Below, in pieces: positions 1 through 6,098 of a stretch of 6,098 nt of DNA. Numbering within the stretch: position 1 is the stretch's first letter; each line of letters starts with the position of its first letter. The DNA comes from Candidatus Helarchaeota archaeon (lineage in GTDB: Archaea > Asgardarchaeota > Lokiarchaeia > Helarchaeales > JABXJV01). Under the pieces are notes generated by a model. The model was not told the origin of the DNA. It did not search any database and saw nothing but the letters and a program-made list of their open reading frames with translations. Location: contig JABXJV010000208.1 in NCBI GenBank assembly GCA_013375355.1, positions 1 through 6,098 on the forward strand. Direction: 5' to 3'. Made by a program: the position numbers and the translations under genes.

Positions 1-3000
1 CTTTCTCAATTACAGCAGTTATTGGTTTGATATTAACATTAATTATTGAAACCACTTACGTTCAAAAAAGTGTCAATGTCTTTGTAATATCTTTAATTCT
101 ATCATTTATGTTCGCATGGATTTCGAATTCGTATATGTTGCTACGAATATCATTTTCTTTCCTCACTTTTTTTAGCTTTAATTGGATAACTTTAGCAATC
201 TTGTGTAAAGAAGATTTTCGAAATGTAAGAGTCCTAGATATATCAATGAGTATAAATAAAATAGGAAGTTTATTTTCAATATTCTTCGTAGCTTTCTCAA
301 TACTTCTTAATACTTCTCAAAGTGTATATTTTTCAATTAATTTTCTAATTTTTTTAATGGGAATATTTGTAAAAATAATTTACAAAAAAATAAAATATGC
401 TGACTATTTATTATTAGGCGTTCCTATTTCTATCGGAGCTCTCTTTTATAATTTCTTATATTTGGGCTCTAAATTAACTCATGAAGCATTTTTTTATTCC
501 ATGGCTTTGACATTATTCATCTACTTATTTTTATTAGCAATCTGGAAAATAAAATTCAAAATGATTTACTATACTATATTAGCTTCAATAATTATTCTCA
601 TTGGAATTTCATTCAGTTATCAAGTAGCTGGCACAATTTCTATAGCAAGAATTGGGTTTATGCAATATTTAGGAACATTATTACCTTGGTTCTCCATACT
701 TTTCGCATTTTTATTCATTTTCATTTCTAAAAGGATTAAAAGTTACAGCTGGTTGTTTTTAATAATCTGTTCACTCAATGTTGCCCTTATAACTTATCAT
801 TTTTGCTTTTACTACATATTTATGAATATATCTTTATTTGAGAAGAATGTTTTTTGTGCTTTCTTTTCAATCTCAATTTCCTTATACAATTATGCATTTA
901 CTCTAAAATTAACTCCCGAATATTTTAGGAAAAGGATTGTTCCAAAAATTTTAATTTTTGCGGTTTTGACAGGATCTTTTTCATTTTTTTGGATTCTATA
1001 TAATGGAATAAGAACAGATTTTATAAGTAGCCTTTTTTTCACAATTGATCTTGGTGTTTTTCTAACCTACCTGTCTTTAATATGTTATTACTGGAAAATT
1101 TCAAAAGAAATTTGGGACAAAGGCTGGTATCTTTGGATAATTCTTCCGTTTATAAATTCTTTACTATTATTATTACGCTCAGTGAAATTTATTGCATTTC
1201 AATTTCAAATTTTTAATTATATACTGGGAATTGCATTAGGTTTGATTCTATTTTATCCGATTTTATATAAATTAATAAGAAAATATTCCTGGATAGATAT
1301 CTCGATTTGTCTGGCATTGATATCTGGATATTTCTTTTATTTTTATATCGAATTTACGCATCTTGTAATTTTATTAGAAGCTCTATGCTTTATAATTTCA
1401 TTATATCCTCTCAAATATTTCGGTGTTCGAAAAGAAATTATCAATAAAATGACAGGCTATGCCGTATTATTGATTTTACCTCCCTTGACTTATTTTGCTC
1501 AAATAATGGCTTTTCAATCCTCAGTTCCGATGACTTCTTGGATTACTGGGTCTATTTCAATAGTTATTCTTGGTCTAATTATTAGTTCTTTTCAAAAAAT
1601 CAGAATGTTTAGACAGGATTATTCTGTATTTGGTTTATCATTGATGGCTGCAGGAATTACTACCATTTTTGGATGGGTTGGTATTAATATTTTATCTTTT
1701 ACAACGTCTGTGGATGTTATTTTAACCCTTATCTTATTTCAAGTGTTGTCATTAGTGATTTCTAGAAAATTTTGGCGTATAACTTGGATAACTTTGAGCC
1801 TATCTATTGGTATTTTAATTGGAGTTATCATGGACCTTAATTTTCGAATGGGATTACATTCTGAAAATTTAATAGAGCTTCTTATTGGGAGACGTGAAAT
1901 ATTTTATTATCTAAAGTGTGAATATGACATTGAACATCCTCCTGTTATGGAGCTATTGCCGTCATTAGGGTTTACGCCATTCATGATATTATCTTTATCT
2001 GGTATGTTACTAATTAAAATTAATGAGAAAATATATAATCGACCACTAATGGATTCTGCTTTTGGAAAATTAAATTGGATAATATTTTCTATAAACTTTT
2101 CGGTAATATTCTTCTGGGGTCTTGCGGAAAATGTGATATTTATTCCAAATATTACTCAAAATATGTTTATGATAATTCAGATGTCTTTAATCTTAGTATT
2201 TCTAATGCTATATTTCTTAAAATATCTCAAAGTTCCTCGAAATATTTTAGTTATAAATCAAATAGCCATATTGATTCTACTATCAACATTTATACTTCAA
2301 ATTACTACTTTGATTTTTCCAATTTCAGATGGATTTATTTATACTCCAATAAATGCAATCCTAAGCGTTTCACTTACAGCAATATTTGGAACCGCATTAA
2401 TTTACACTTACTTGATAAGAATTCTTAGAACTAAAAATAGTGGGATAATCTATACTGCTTGGACACTTATATCATCAAGCTCTACCATCTTTACATTTAC
2501 TTTATTTTTGGATTTTCAAATTCTAAATATTGCTTTAAGTTTGATTGTATTTAGTCTTTTAATGTTCAATATCACCCTAAAAACTTCTAAAAGCCTTAAT
2601 TTTAAAAATTTGATGACTTTTAATCATGTTCTTTTAAATCTTGGATTATTAGGAATGGGAGTATTTACTTTATTAATTTGGTATTTTTTCGAAATCTTAT
2701 CAGTTACCCTTTTAAATTCGATCTTTACAACAGTTTATTTAGGATCCTTAACAGTTTACTTAATTGCTGTCTTCAGAAAACAGTGGACTCAGAAATCAAC
2801 CATATTAATGTTAATATACTTTATTTCTTATTCATTATTCATATTCGAATTATTTGCTCCAGCTCTTGGAGTCTTATATAATTTCTTTTTAGCAATTAAC
2901 TTTGGATTCGTTCTGGGTTTAATATTAGTGCCATTGAAAAAAATAGAGTTTAAAGAAATTATCCCGATTTGGATTGGATACATAGGAGCTATCACAGGAT

Positions 3001-5681
3001 TATTATTCTTTTTATTAGAATACATAATTTTAGATATTTTAATCAGAATTTCATTTTTATCGATTTTTTTCACCTCTCTCTTATCTTTGGTATCCAAAAA
3101 AATGATATGGAAAATCATAGCATTTCTGAATGTCGAAATATCTACTTTTTTGATGTTATTTTTATATTCTTCTACTAAAGAAATATACAATTCAATTAGT
3201 TCTGGTTTAATTTTTGGAACAATAATATTATTTATTTCAAAACTTTGTTCAAAAAAATGGAATGTAGCTAAAATTGTTTGGATTGCAATAAGTTTCCTCA
3301 TAGCTAGCAGAATTAAAATTATCGTACCATTAATACCCGATGAATTTTTCATAATTCTAGCAAATAAACTAGCAGATGTGGAAATATCTACTAAATTTCT
3401 TAATAATATCATACATGCCGTTTTTTTAAATTCTTTACATATATCATCAAGGACTAACATATACTCCATTGAAGACTTTTTCATTTCTGTATTATGCGGG
3501 TCATTCATTTTAATTTCAAGCGAATTAATCCCAAAAACTTCAAGCAAGCTTCGTTCAATTGTTCGGTTAATTTTCACTATCAATTTATCTTGGCTTTCAA
3601 TGATAAATTCTTGGTTTTATGTATTTGAAAAGAATATATATTATAGCATCTCGCTAATGTTATTAATTTTCTCTTTGATTTTTCAATTATTTACATGGTT
3701 GCCTCCCTCAACTCCGATTAAATATTCTAGATCTTTAAAATTTCTTATGCTCATGTGCCTATCGATTCTTTTGAATTGGTTAATTTATAATATTATTCTA
3801 AATTATTCAAATCTTCATTTAAGTCTTCTAATTTCGTCTGCTTTCATGTATTCTGGATTAATGGTCCTGATGAAAGATAGAATTTCTTTAAAAAGTCAAT
3901 ATAATTTGTTGGTAGTTCTACCAATGTTATATGGAGGCGTTTTTTTCATTATATTTGATATTTTGCAAATCTCATTGTTATTAAATCTATACTTGACTGC
4001 AATAGTGCTTATTATATTGTATTTAATTTTTAATCAAATTAAATTAATTCCATGGAAAATATTCACTTGGATTTGGAAAATTTTACCAATTTTTATTATT
4101 CTATATATTTTAACCAATTTTATCCAAATACAATCTGATATTTTAATTAATTTTTTAAATTTAATCTATTTTGTTAATGTAATTTCTTTGATCTATATTG
4201 TTCATTTATTCCCAATTCATTTTGTTTCTGCAATTCCAAAAAAAGTTTCAAAAGTTTTAAAAAATATAGCCGTGTTTAACTTATCTTTTATAATATTTGT
4301 CTTTTCTATTATACTATCCCAGAATTTGTTATTTTCAATATTTTTCTCTTTAACCTGCTTCTTTTCACTGCGATTTTTGATCAATTTTCAAAGAGAAAAA
4401 TTATGGTTTAATTTGATAAATTGGATGTTATGCTCTATTTGTTTTGCTTCAGCAATTTTCATATTATGGTCGTTGAATTTAAAAGATATTAATATAGCGT
4501 TCATTCTTTCTGGGATAGTTTATTCAATTTTGGCTGCTTTAACCGCGGTGTTTAAAAATATTAAATGGAATACATACAAGTATATCTGGACTTCCATAAG
4601 TACATTTATTTCTGCTATTGTATTCTGGATTTCTCTCCAACTCTTTTATTCTTATGTTTCAATATTCAATTGGTCAGAATTTCTATTTTGCTTTATGTTG
4701 AGCTTATGTACTTTTATAACTTTTTTTATGAAACCTCCTTTAGCACCCTTAGGACATTCAATAAAAAAAAATTATTCTATCATTTATACTTTAACCATTG
4801 TTATAGGATATAATTGGTTTAATTTTGTTATTCTTAAGTCTGATTCAATTTATGGCATTTTTTATACAATATTAATCAGTTCTCTATTTTTACAAATTTT
4901 ACCCTATTTTGAAATCATTAAATCACATTATTGGAAATTTTTTTATGTCCTTTCTGCTTTTTCAGGTGGATTAATTATATTTAATTATTTAATCTCTTTA
5001 GACATTAATCCACTTTCAGTATTTTCACTCTCGATATTAGTTGGAATTTTGTTTTCAAGCCCTCTTTTGTTTAGTGGAAAAAAAGAACATAGAAACAAAA
5101 TTTTTAATATTTTCTTAATAGTTATAGCAATAGATGCAGTTTTTATTATTTTTAGCTCAATTGGTTATATACTACCCCCTACAGAAAACTATCAATTTCT
5201 AATTCAAATTTATATTATAATGATATATTTTAAAGGAGATGAGAGATTCCTTTGGAATATATTTTGGGGTATGTACCAGTCATCCGCTCCTCAATTGGGA
5301 ATTTACGCACCCCCAACTTTCTTTGCATTAGGTGTCATCTCATTAATTCTTTTCCCTTTATTTATGAGAAACGAAAGATTCCAAAGTTATAGAAACGTTT
5401 ACTTTGGATTCACCCTTTCGATGTTTGTAGGATATGCATACTGGATGGTTTTAGCCCTACAATTTTCAGATATAAATATTCTATTACATGAAATCGTTCC
5501 AATGATGATGCCAATTCTGGTAGGATATATACCTATATTGAAATCAAAGGAATCAGATAATGGAAAATTTCTTAAAATTAGATTTGGAGTTTTAATTATC
5601 CTAATTATATGTTCGATCTTTCTATTTTTTGATGTTTTAGCAATATTTTTCAATAATATTTTTAAGTTTTCTCTTTATTAA
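1..5681 (+). CDS. Giant polytopic membrane protein of unknown function (about 60 TM helices), 5' partial
   Basis: The frame is open from the left edge (first whole codon at 3) to TAA at 5679-5681, giving 1892 visible residues. A TTG at 27 is the first possible start, but the codons before it (FSITAVIG) continue the same hydrophobic helix, so the real start is upstream. Residue numbers here count from that TTG. By eye there are about 60 hydrophobic helices, mostly 18-24 residues long, paired into hairpins by short turns and separated by Lys/Arg patches such as those at 120, 236, 301, 469, 526, 735, 1025, 1285, 1406, 1580 and 1686. The positive-inside rule puts these patches in the cytoplasm. 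I see no soluble domain, nucleotide-binding loop, metal cluster or known catalytic motif. The C-terminus ends a few residues after the last helix. The frame is unbroken despite many homopolymer runs, which argues for a functional gene. Transport, scaffold or mechanosensory roles are all only possibilities. Confidence 0.9.
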   Translation, partial: FSITAVIGLILTLIIETTYVQKSVNVFVISLILSFMFAWISNSYMLLRISFSFLTFFSFNWITLAILCKEDFRNVRVLDISMSINKIGSLFSIFFVAFSILLNTSQSVYFSINFLIFLMGIFVKIIYKKIKYADYLLLGVPISIGALFYNFLYLGSKLTHEAFFYSMALTLFIYLFLLAIWKIKFKMIYYTILASIIILIGISFSYQVAGTISIARIGFMQYLGTLLPWFSILFAFLFIFISKRIKSYSWLFLIICSLNVALITYHFCFYYIFMNISLFEKNVFCAFFSISISLYNYAFTLKLTPEYFRKRIVPKILIFAVLTGSFSFFWILYNGIRTDFISSLFFTIDLGVFLTYLSLICYYWKISKEIWDKGWYLWIILPFINSLLLLLRSVKFIAFQFQIFNYILGIALGLILFYPILYKLIRKYSWIDISICLALISGYFFYFYIEFTHLVILLEALCFIISLYPLKYFGVRKEIINKMTGYAVLLILPPLTYFAQIMAFQSSVPMTSWITGSISIVILGLIISSFQKIRMFRQDYSVFGLSLMAAGITTIFGWVGINILSFTTSVDVILTLILFQVLSLVISRKFWRITWITLSLSIGILIGVIMDLNFRMGLHSENLIELLIGRREIFYYLKCEYDIEHPPVMELLPSLGFTPFMILSLSGMLLIKINEKIYNRPLMDSAFGKLNWIIFSINFSVIFFWGLAENVIFIPNITQNMFMIIQMSLILVFLMLYFLKYLKVPRNILVINQIAILILLSTFILQITTLIFPISDGFIYTPINAILSVSLTAIFGTALIYTYLIRILRTKNSGIIYTAWTLISSSSTIFTFTLFLDFQILNIALSLIVFSLLMFNITLKTSKSLNFKNLMTFNHVLLNLGLLGMGVFTLLIWYFFEILSVTLLNSIFTTVYLGSLTVYLIAVFRKQWTQKSTILMLIYFISYSLFIFELFAPALGVLYNFFLAINFGFVLGLILVPLKKIEFKEIIPIWIGYIGAITGLLFFLLEYIILDILIRISFLSIFFTSLLSLVSKKMIWKIIAFLNVEISTFLMLFLYSSTKEIYNSISSGLIFGTIILFISKLCSKKWNVAKIVWIAISFLIASRIKIIVPLIPDEFFIILANKLADVEISTKFLNNIIHAVFLNSLHISSRTNIYSIEDFFISVLCGSFILISSELIPKTSSKLRSIVRLIFTINLSWLSMINSWFYVFEKNIYYSISLMLLIFSLIFQLFTWLPPSTPIKYSRSLKFLMLMCLSILLNWLIYNIILNYSNLHLSLLISSAFMYSGLMVLMKDRISLKSQYNLLVVLPMLYGGVFFIIFDILQISLLLNLYLTAIVLIILYLIFNQIKLIPWKIFTWIWKILPIFIILYILTNFIQIQSDILINFLNLIYFVNVISLIYIVHLFPIHFVSAIPKKVSKVLKNIAVFNLSFIIFVFSIILSQNLLFSIFFSLTCFFSLRFLINFQREKLWFNLINWMLCSICFASAIFILWSLNLKDINIAFILSGIVYSILAALTAVFKNIKWNTYKYIWTSISTFISAIVFWISLQLFYSYVSIFNWSEFLFCFMLSLCTFITFFMKPPLAPLGHSIKKNYSIIYTLTIVIGYNWFNFVILKSDSIYGIFYTILISSLFLQILPYFEIIKSHYWKFFYVLSAFSGGLIIFNYLISLDINPLSVFSLSILVGILFSSPLLFSGKKEHRNKIFNIFLIVIAIDAVFIIFSSIGYILPPTENYQFLIQIYIIMIYFKGDERFLWNIFWGMYQSSAPQLGIYAPPTFFALGVISLILFPLFMRNERFQSYRNVYFGFTLSMFVGYAYWMVLALQFSDINILLHEIVPMMMPILVGYIPILKSKESDNGKFLKIRFGVLIILIICSIFLFFDVLAIFFNNIFKFSLY
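1839..1967 (+). other. Longest polar outer loop in the N-terminal half (residues 605-647)
   Basis: Most hairpin turns here are only a few residues, but this segment has about 40 residues rich in charge. It contains E613, E617, R622, R623, E624, K630, C631, E632, D634, E636 and H637, followed by P638-P639. It follows the helix that starts at W583/W587 and ends at D603. By the positive-inside topology it would lie outside the cytoplasm. It explains the long 580-668 gap between basic patches. It could be a small extracytoplasmic element or an amphipathic membrane-surface helix. I recognise no domain. Confidence 0.5.
3318..3476 (+). other. Second long inter-helix insert (residues 1098-1150)
   Basis: This is about 50 residues of mixed polarity between the helix starting at W1085 and the helix starting at F1151. 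It includes P1101, P1104, D1105, E1106, K1114, D1117, E1119, K1123, H1130, H1138, R1142 and E1149-D1150. The pattern suggests one or two amphipathic helices, with residues 1106-1116 and 1124-1139 as candidates. It produces the 100-residue gap between the basic patches at 1076 and 1176, and the topology predicts an extracytoplasmic location. No domain is recognised. Confidence 0.45.
5172..5318 (+). other. Atypical Pro/Gly/aromatic segment near the C-terminus (residues 1716-1764)
   Basis: After a normal helix the chain runs through L-P-P-T-E-N-Y, then a short hydrophobic stretch (about 1723-1735), then K-G-D-E-R at 1736-1740. A Trp-rich piece with W1743 and W1747 follows, and then a polar stretch rich in Gln, Ser, Ala, Pro and Gly ending in A-P-P-T at 1761-1764. 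The hydrophobic pieces are short for full transmembrane crossings, so this may be a re-entrant loop or an interface region. It is the least repeat-like part of the visible protein. The function is unknown. Confidence 0.45.
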
Positions 5682-5796
5682 TCACAGAATATAGATTTTT
5701 GAATTAGTTAAATTTAAAAATTAAATATTTCAATTTAAAAAAACTACTTAATAAAATGGTTTAAGGCAAAGGAGTTATGGATACCCTCTAAAATGC

Positions 5797-5844
5797 TTTT
5801 ATTTCTACATTATTATTTCTATAACTGTTATTTTAAATTTATTT
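5797..5844 (+). terminator. T-rich tract, possible termination region
   Basis: About 30 of 48 bases are T on the coding strand, in several short T runs, starting about 115 bp after the stop codon of the giant gene. A shorter TTTTT at 5696-5700 lies closer to the stop. Archaeal intrinsic termination uses such T-tracts without a hairpin, and no GC-rich terminator hairpin is visible here. The whole region is AT-rich, so this is weak evidence. Confidence 0.25.
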
Positions 5845-5923
5845 GAATTTCACAAATTCATCAAAAAACATTCAATTTGAACCGATAATAAAAGATCGCA
5901 CAAAATTGTTCCCTCTTTACTTA

Positions 5924-5935
5924 AATTTATAAATT
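5924..5935 (+). promoter_or_regulatory. 12-bp palindrome with TATA-like core (AATTTATAAATT)
   Basis: AATTTATAAATT is a perfect palindrome whose centre, TTTATAAA, resembles an archaeal TATA box. If it is used as one, a start about 25 bp downstream (near 5955) would give a leader of roughly 85 nt that includes the inverted repeat at 5959-5990. A symmetric protein-binding site is an alternative, and so is chance in AT-rich DNA. No clear bacterial -35/-10 pair was found. Confidence 0.25.
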
Positions 5936-5958
5936 ATTAGTTTTAATAAAAAAACAGA

Positions 5959-5990
5959 GGAATTTTTGCAATTTTAACAGAAAAAATTCC
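5959..5990 (+). repeat. 9-bp perfect inverted repeat upstream of the second gene
   Basis: GGAATTTTT at 5959-5967 and AAAAATTCC at 5982-5990 are exact reverse complements with a 14-nt loop. They end 48 bp before the ATG at 6039. Only two pairs are G-C, so an RNA stem would be weak. It could be an operator or a leader hairpin. A second GGAATT at 6006-6011 could pair with AATTCC at 5985-5990 instead. Confidence 0.4.
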
Positions 5991-6027
5991 ATTTCAAAAC
6001 ACTAGGGAATTAATTATTATAAAGAAT

Positions 6028-6031
6028 AGGT
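6028..6031 (+). promoter_or_regulatory. Weak Shine-Dalgarno-like AGGT
   Basis: AGGT lies 7 nt before the ATG at 6039 and matches four bases of the consensus GGAGGT. The spacing is right for a ribosome binding site and supports this ATG as the start, but a four-base match is weak. Confidence 0.35.
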
Positions 6032-6038
6032 CGTTAAA

Positions 6039-6098
6039 ATGCAAAATATAAAAAAATATATTGCGCTGTTTATATGTGTACTGTATTTTAGCAATATA
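6039..6098 (+). CDS. N-terminus of a secreted or membrane-anchored protein, 3' partial
   Basis: ATG at 6039 opens a frame that runs to the right edge, and only 20 residues are visible. They read M-Q-N-I-K-K followed by an uninterrupted hydrophobic stretch (from Y7 to I20, including F11, C13 and L15). A short basic n-region and a hydrophobic core are the classic start of a Sec signal peptide or N-terminal anchor, so the product probably goes to or across the membrane. No cleavage site is reached. An AGGT motif sits at suitable spacing upstream. It has the same orientation as the giant membrane gene but is 357 bp away, so co-transcription is doubtful. The mature protein cannot be identified. 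Confidence 0.6.
   Translation, partial: MQNIKKYIALFICVLYFSNI

Larger units (their letters stand above)
384..5549 (+). repeat. Protein-level tandem array of about 29 two-helix hairpin units
   Basis: Basic patches fall near residues 120, 176, 236, 301, 358, 417, 469, 526, 580, 668, 735, 801, 855, 918, 972, 1025, 1076, 1176, 1233, 1285, 1340, 1407, 1457, 1513, 1580, 1632, 1687, 1738, 1784 and 1841. Nearly all intervals are 46-67 residues, with two long exceptions (580-668 and 1076-1176). Each interval holds two hydrophobic helices. At least eight helices start with a related Trp motif, for example WKISKEIW at 356, WNVAKIVW at 1078, WKIFTWIW at 1343 and WNTYKYIW at 1514. That the units are homologous is my inference from motif position. 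No obvious DNA-level repeat remains, so any duplications are old and diverged. Confidence 0.5.
5682..6038. other. AT-rich intergenic region
   Basis: The 357 bp between the giant membrane protein and the next gene have no convincing reading frame on either strand. The stretch holds T-rich tracts (5696-5700 and 5797-5844), a 12-bp palindrome (5924-5935) and a 9-bp inverted repeat (5959-5990). Its length and the presence of these elements suggest that the downstream gene has its own promoter. No tRNA, rRNA or CRISPR pattern was seen. Confidence 0.7.

Noticed and set aside
27..29. TTG at 27 as the translation start
   Set aside because: Open hydrophobic codons continue to the left edge and no ribosome binding site precedes it.
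2075..2428. A 117-codon + strand frame overlapping the giant gene
   Set aside because: It is an out-of-frame shadow rich in Ser, Tyr, Asn and Lys, as expected when T-rich hydrophobic codons are read off register. It has no ribosome binding site or domain.
2828..3583. A 251-codon open frame on the - strand inside the giant gene
   Set aside because: In this register an antisense stop needs a sense Tyr codon after a T- or C-ending codon, or a His/Gln codon after a T-ending codon. These are rare in such hydrophobic sequence, so a long open antisense frame is expected. The translation is low-complexity and K/N/I-rich with no recognisable domain.
5399..5653. An 84-codon open frame on the - strand near the 3' end
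   Set aside because: It lies in the same antisense register and is explained the same way. It sits wholly inside the giant gene and has no visible domain.
1..5681. Giant protein as a prokaryotic PIEZO homolog
   Set aside because: The resemblance is only in size and repeated helices. The PFEW signature and the large extracellular cap domain of PIEZO are not visible, and the unit here is a 2-helix hairpin, not the 4-helix PIEZO unit.
5711..5741. Direct repeat AATTTAAAAA at 5711-5720 and 5732-5741 (21-bp offset, two helical turns)
   Set aside because: Ten A/T-only bases in a region of almost pure A/T are likely chance, and there is no third copy or G/C-containing flank.
5771..5846. GGAG followed by ATG at 5777 (M-D-T-L-stop), and a 17-codon hydrophobic frame from ATG at 5793
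   Set aside because: The first has only 2 nt between GGAG and ATG and just four codons. The second is 18 nt from GGAG and reads through a T-rich tract, so its hydrophobicity is compositional.

Overview
This AT-rich window (about one quarter G+C by eye) is almost entirely one gene. A single + strand reading frame is open from the left edge to a TAA at 5679-5681 and encodes at least 1892 residues. The visible protein is an extremely hydrophobic, giant polytopic membrane protein with about 60 predicted transmembrane helices by eye. Its true start lies upstream of the window. I do not recognise the family. AGA/AGG and ATA codon use, and T-tracts rather than GC-rich hairpins after the gene, would suit a low-GC archaeon (for example an Asgard lineage). 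They would also suit a low-GC bacterium, and the sequence does not decide between them.

Layout: 1-5681 is the giant membrane protein, 5' truncated. 5682-6038 is a 357-bp AT-rich intergenic region with T-rich tracts, a 12-bp palindrome containing a TATA-like core, and a 9-bp inverted repeat. 6039-6098 is the start of a second + strand gene, whose 20 visible residues look like a signal peptide or membrane anchor.

The most interesting point is the internal architecture of the giant protein. Short basic patches recur about every 50-67 residues (roughly 30 patches), each separated by two hydrophobic helices. This is a tandem array of 2-helix hairpins obeying the positive-inside rule. Many hairpins begin, just after the basic patch, with a Trp motif resembling W-[KRN]-x(4)-[IV]-W-[IT]-x-[IL]-S, and many carry an Asp or Glu at the outer turn. 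Shared motifs at the same topological position suggest descent by repeated duplication of a hairpin unit. Three places break the pattern: residues 605-647, 1098-1150 and 1716-1764 (numbered from the TTG at 27). They are the best candidates for functional segments. No function can be assigned from sequence alone, and the link between the two genes is only their shared orientation.
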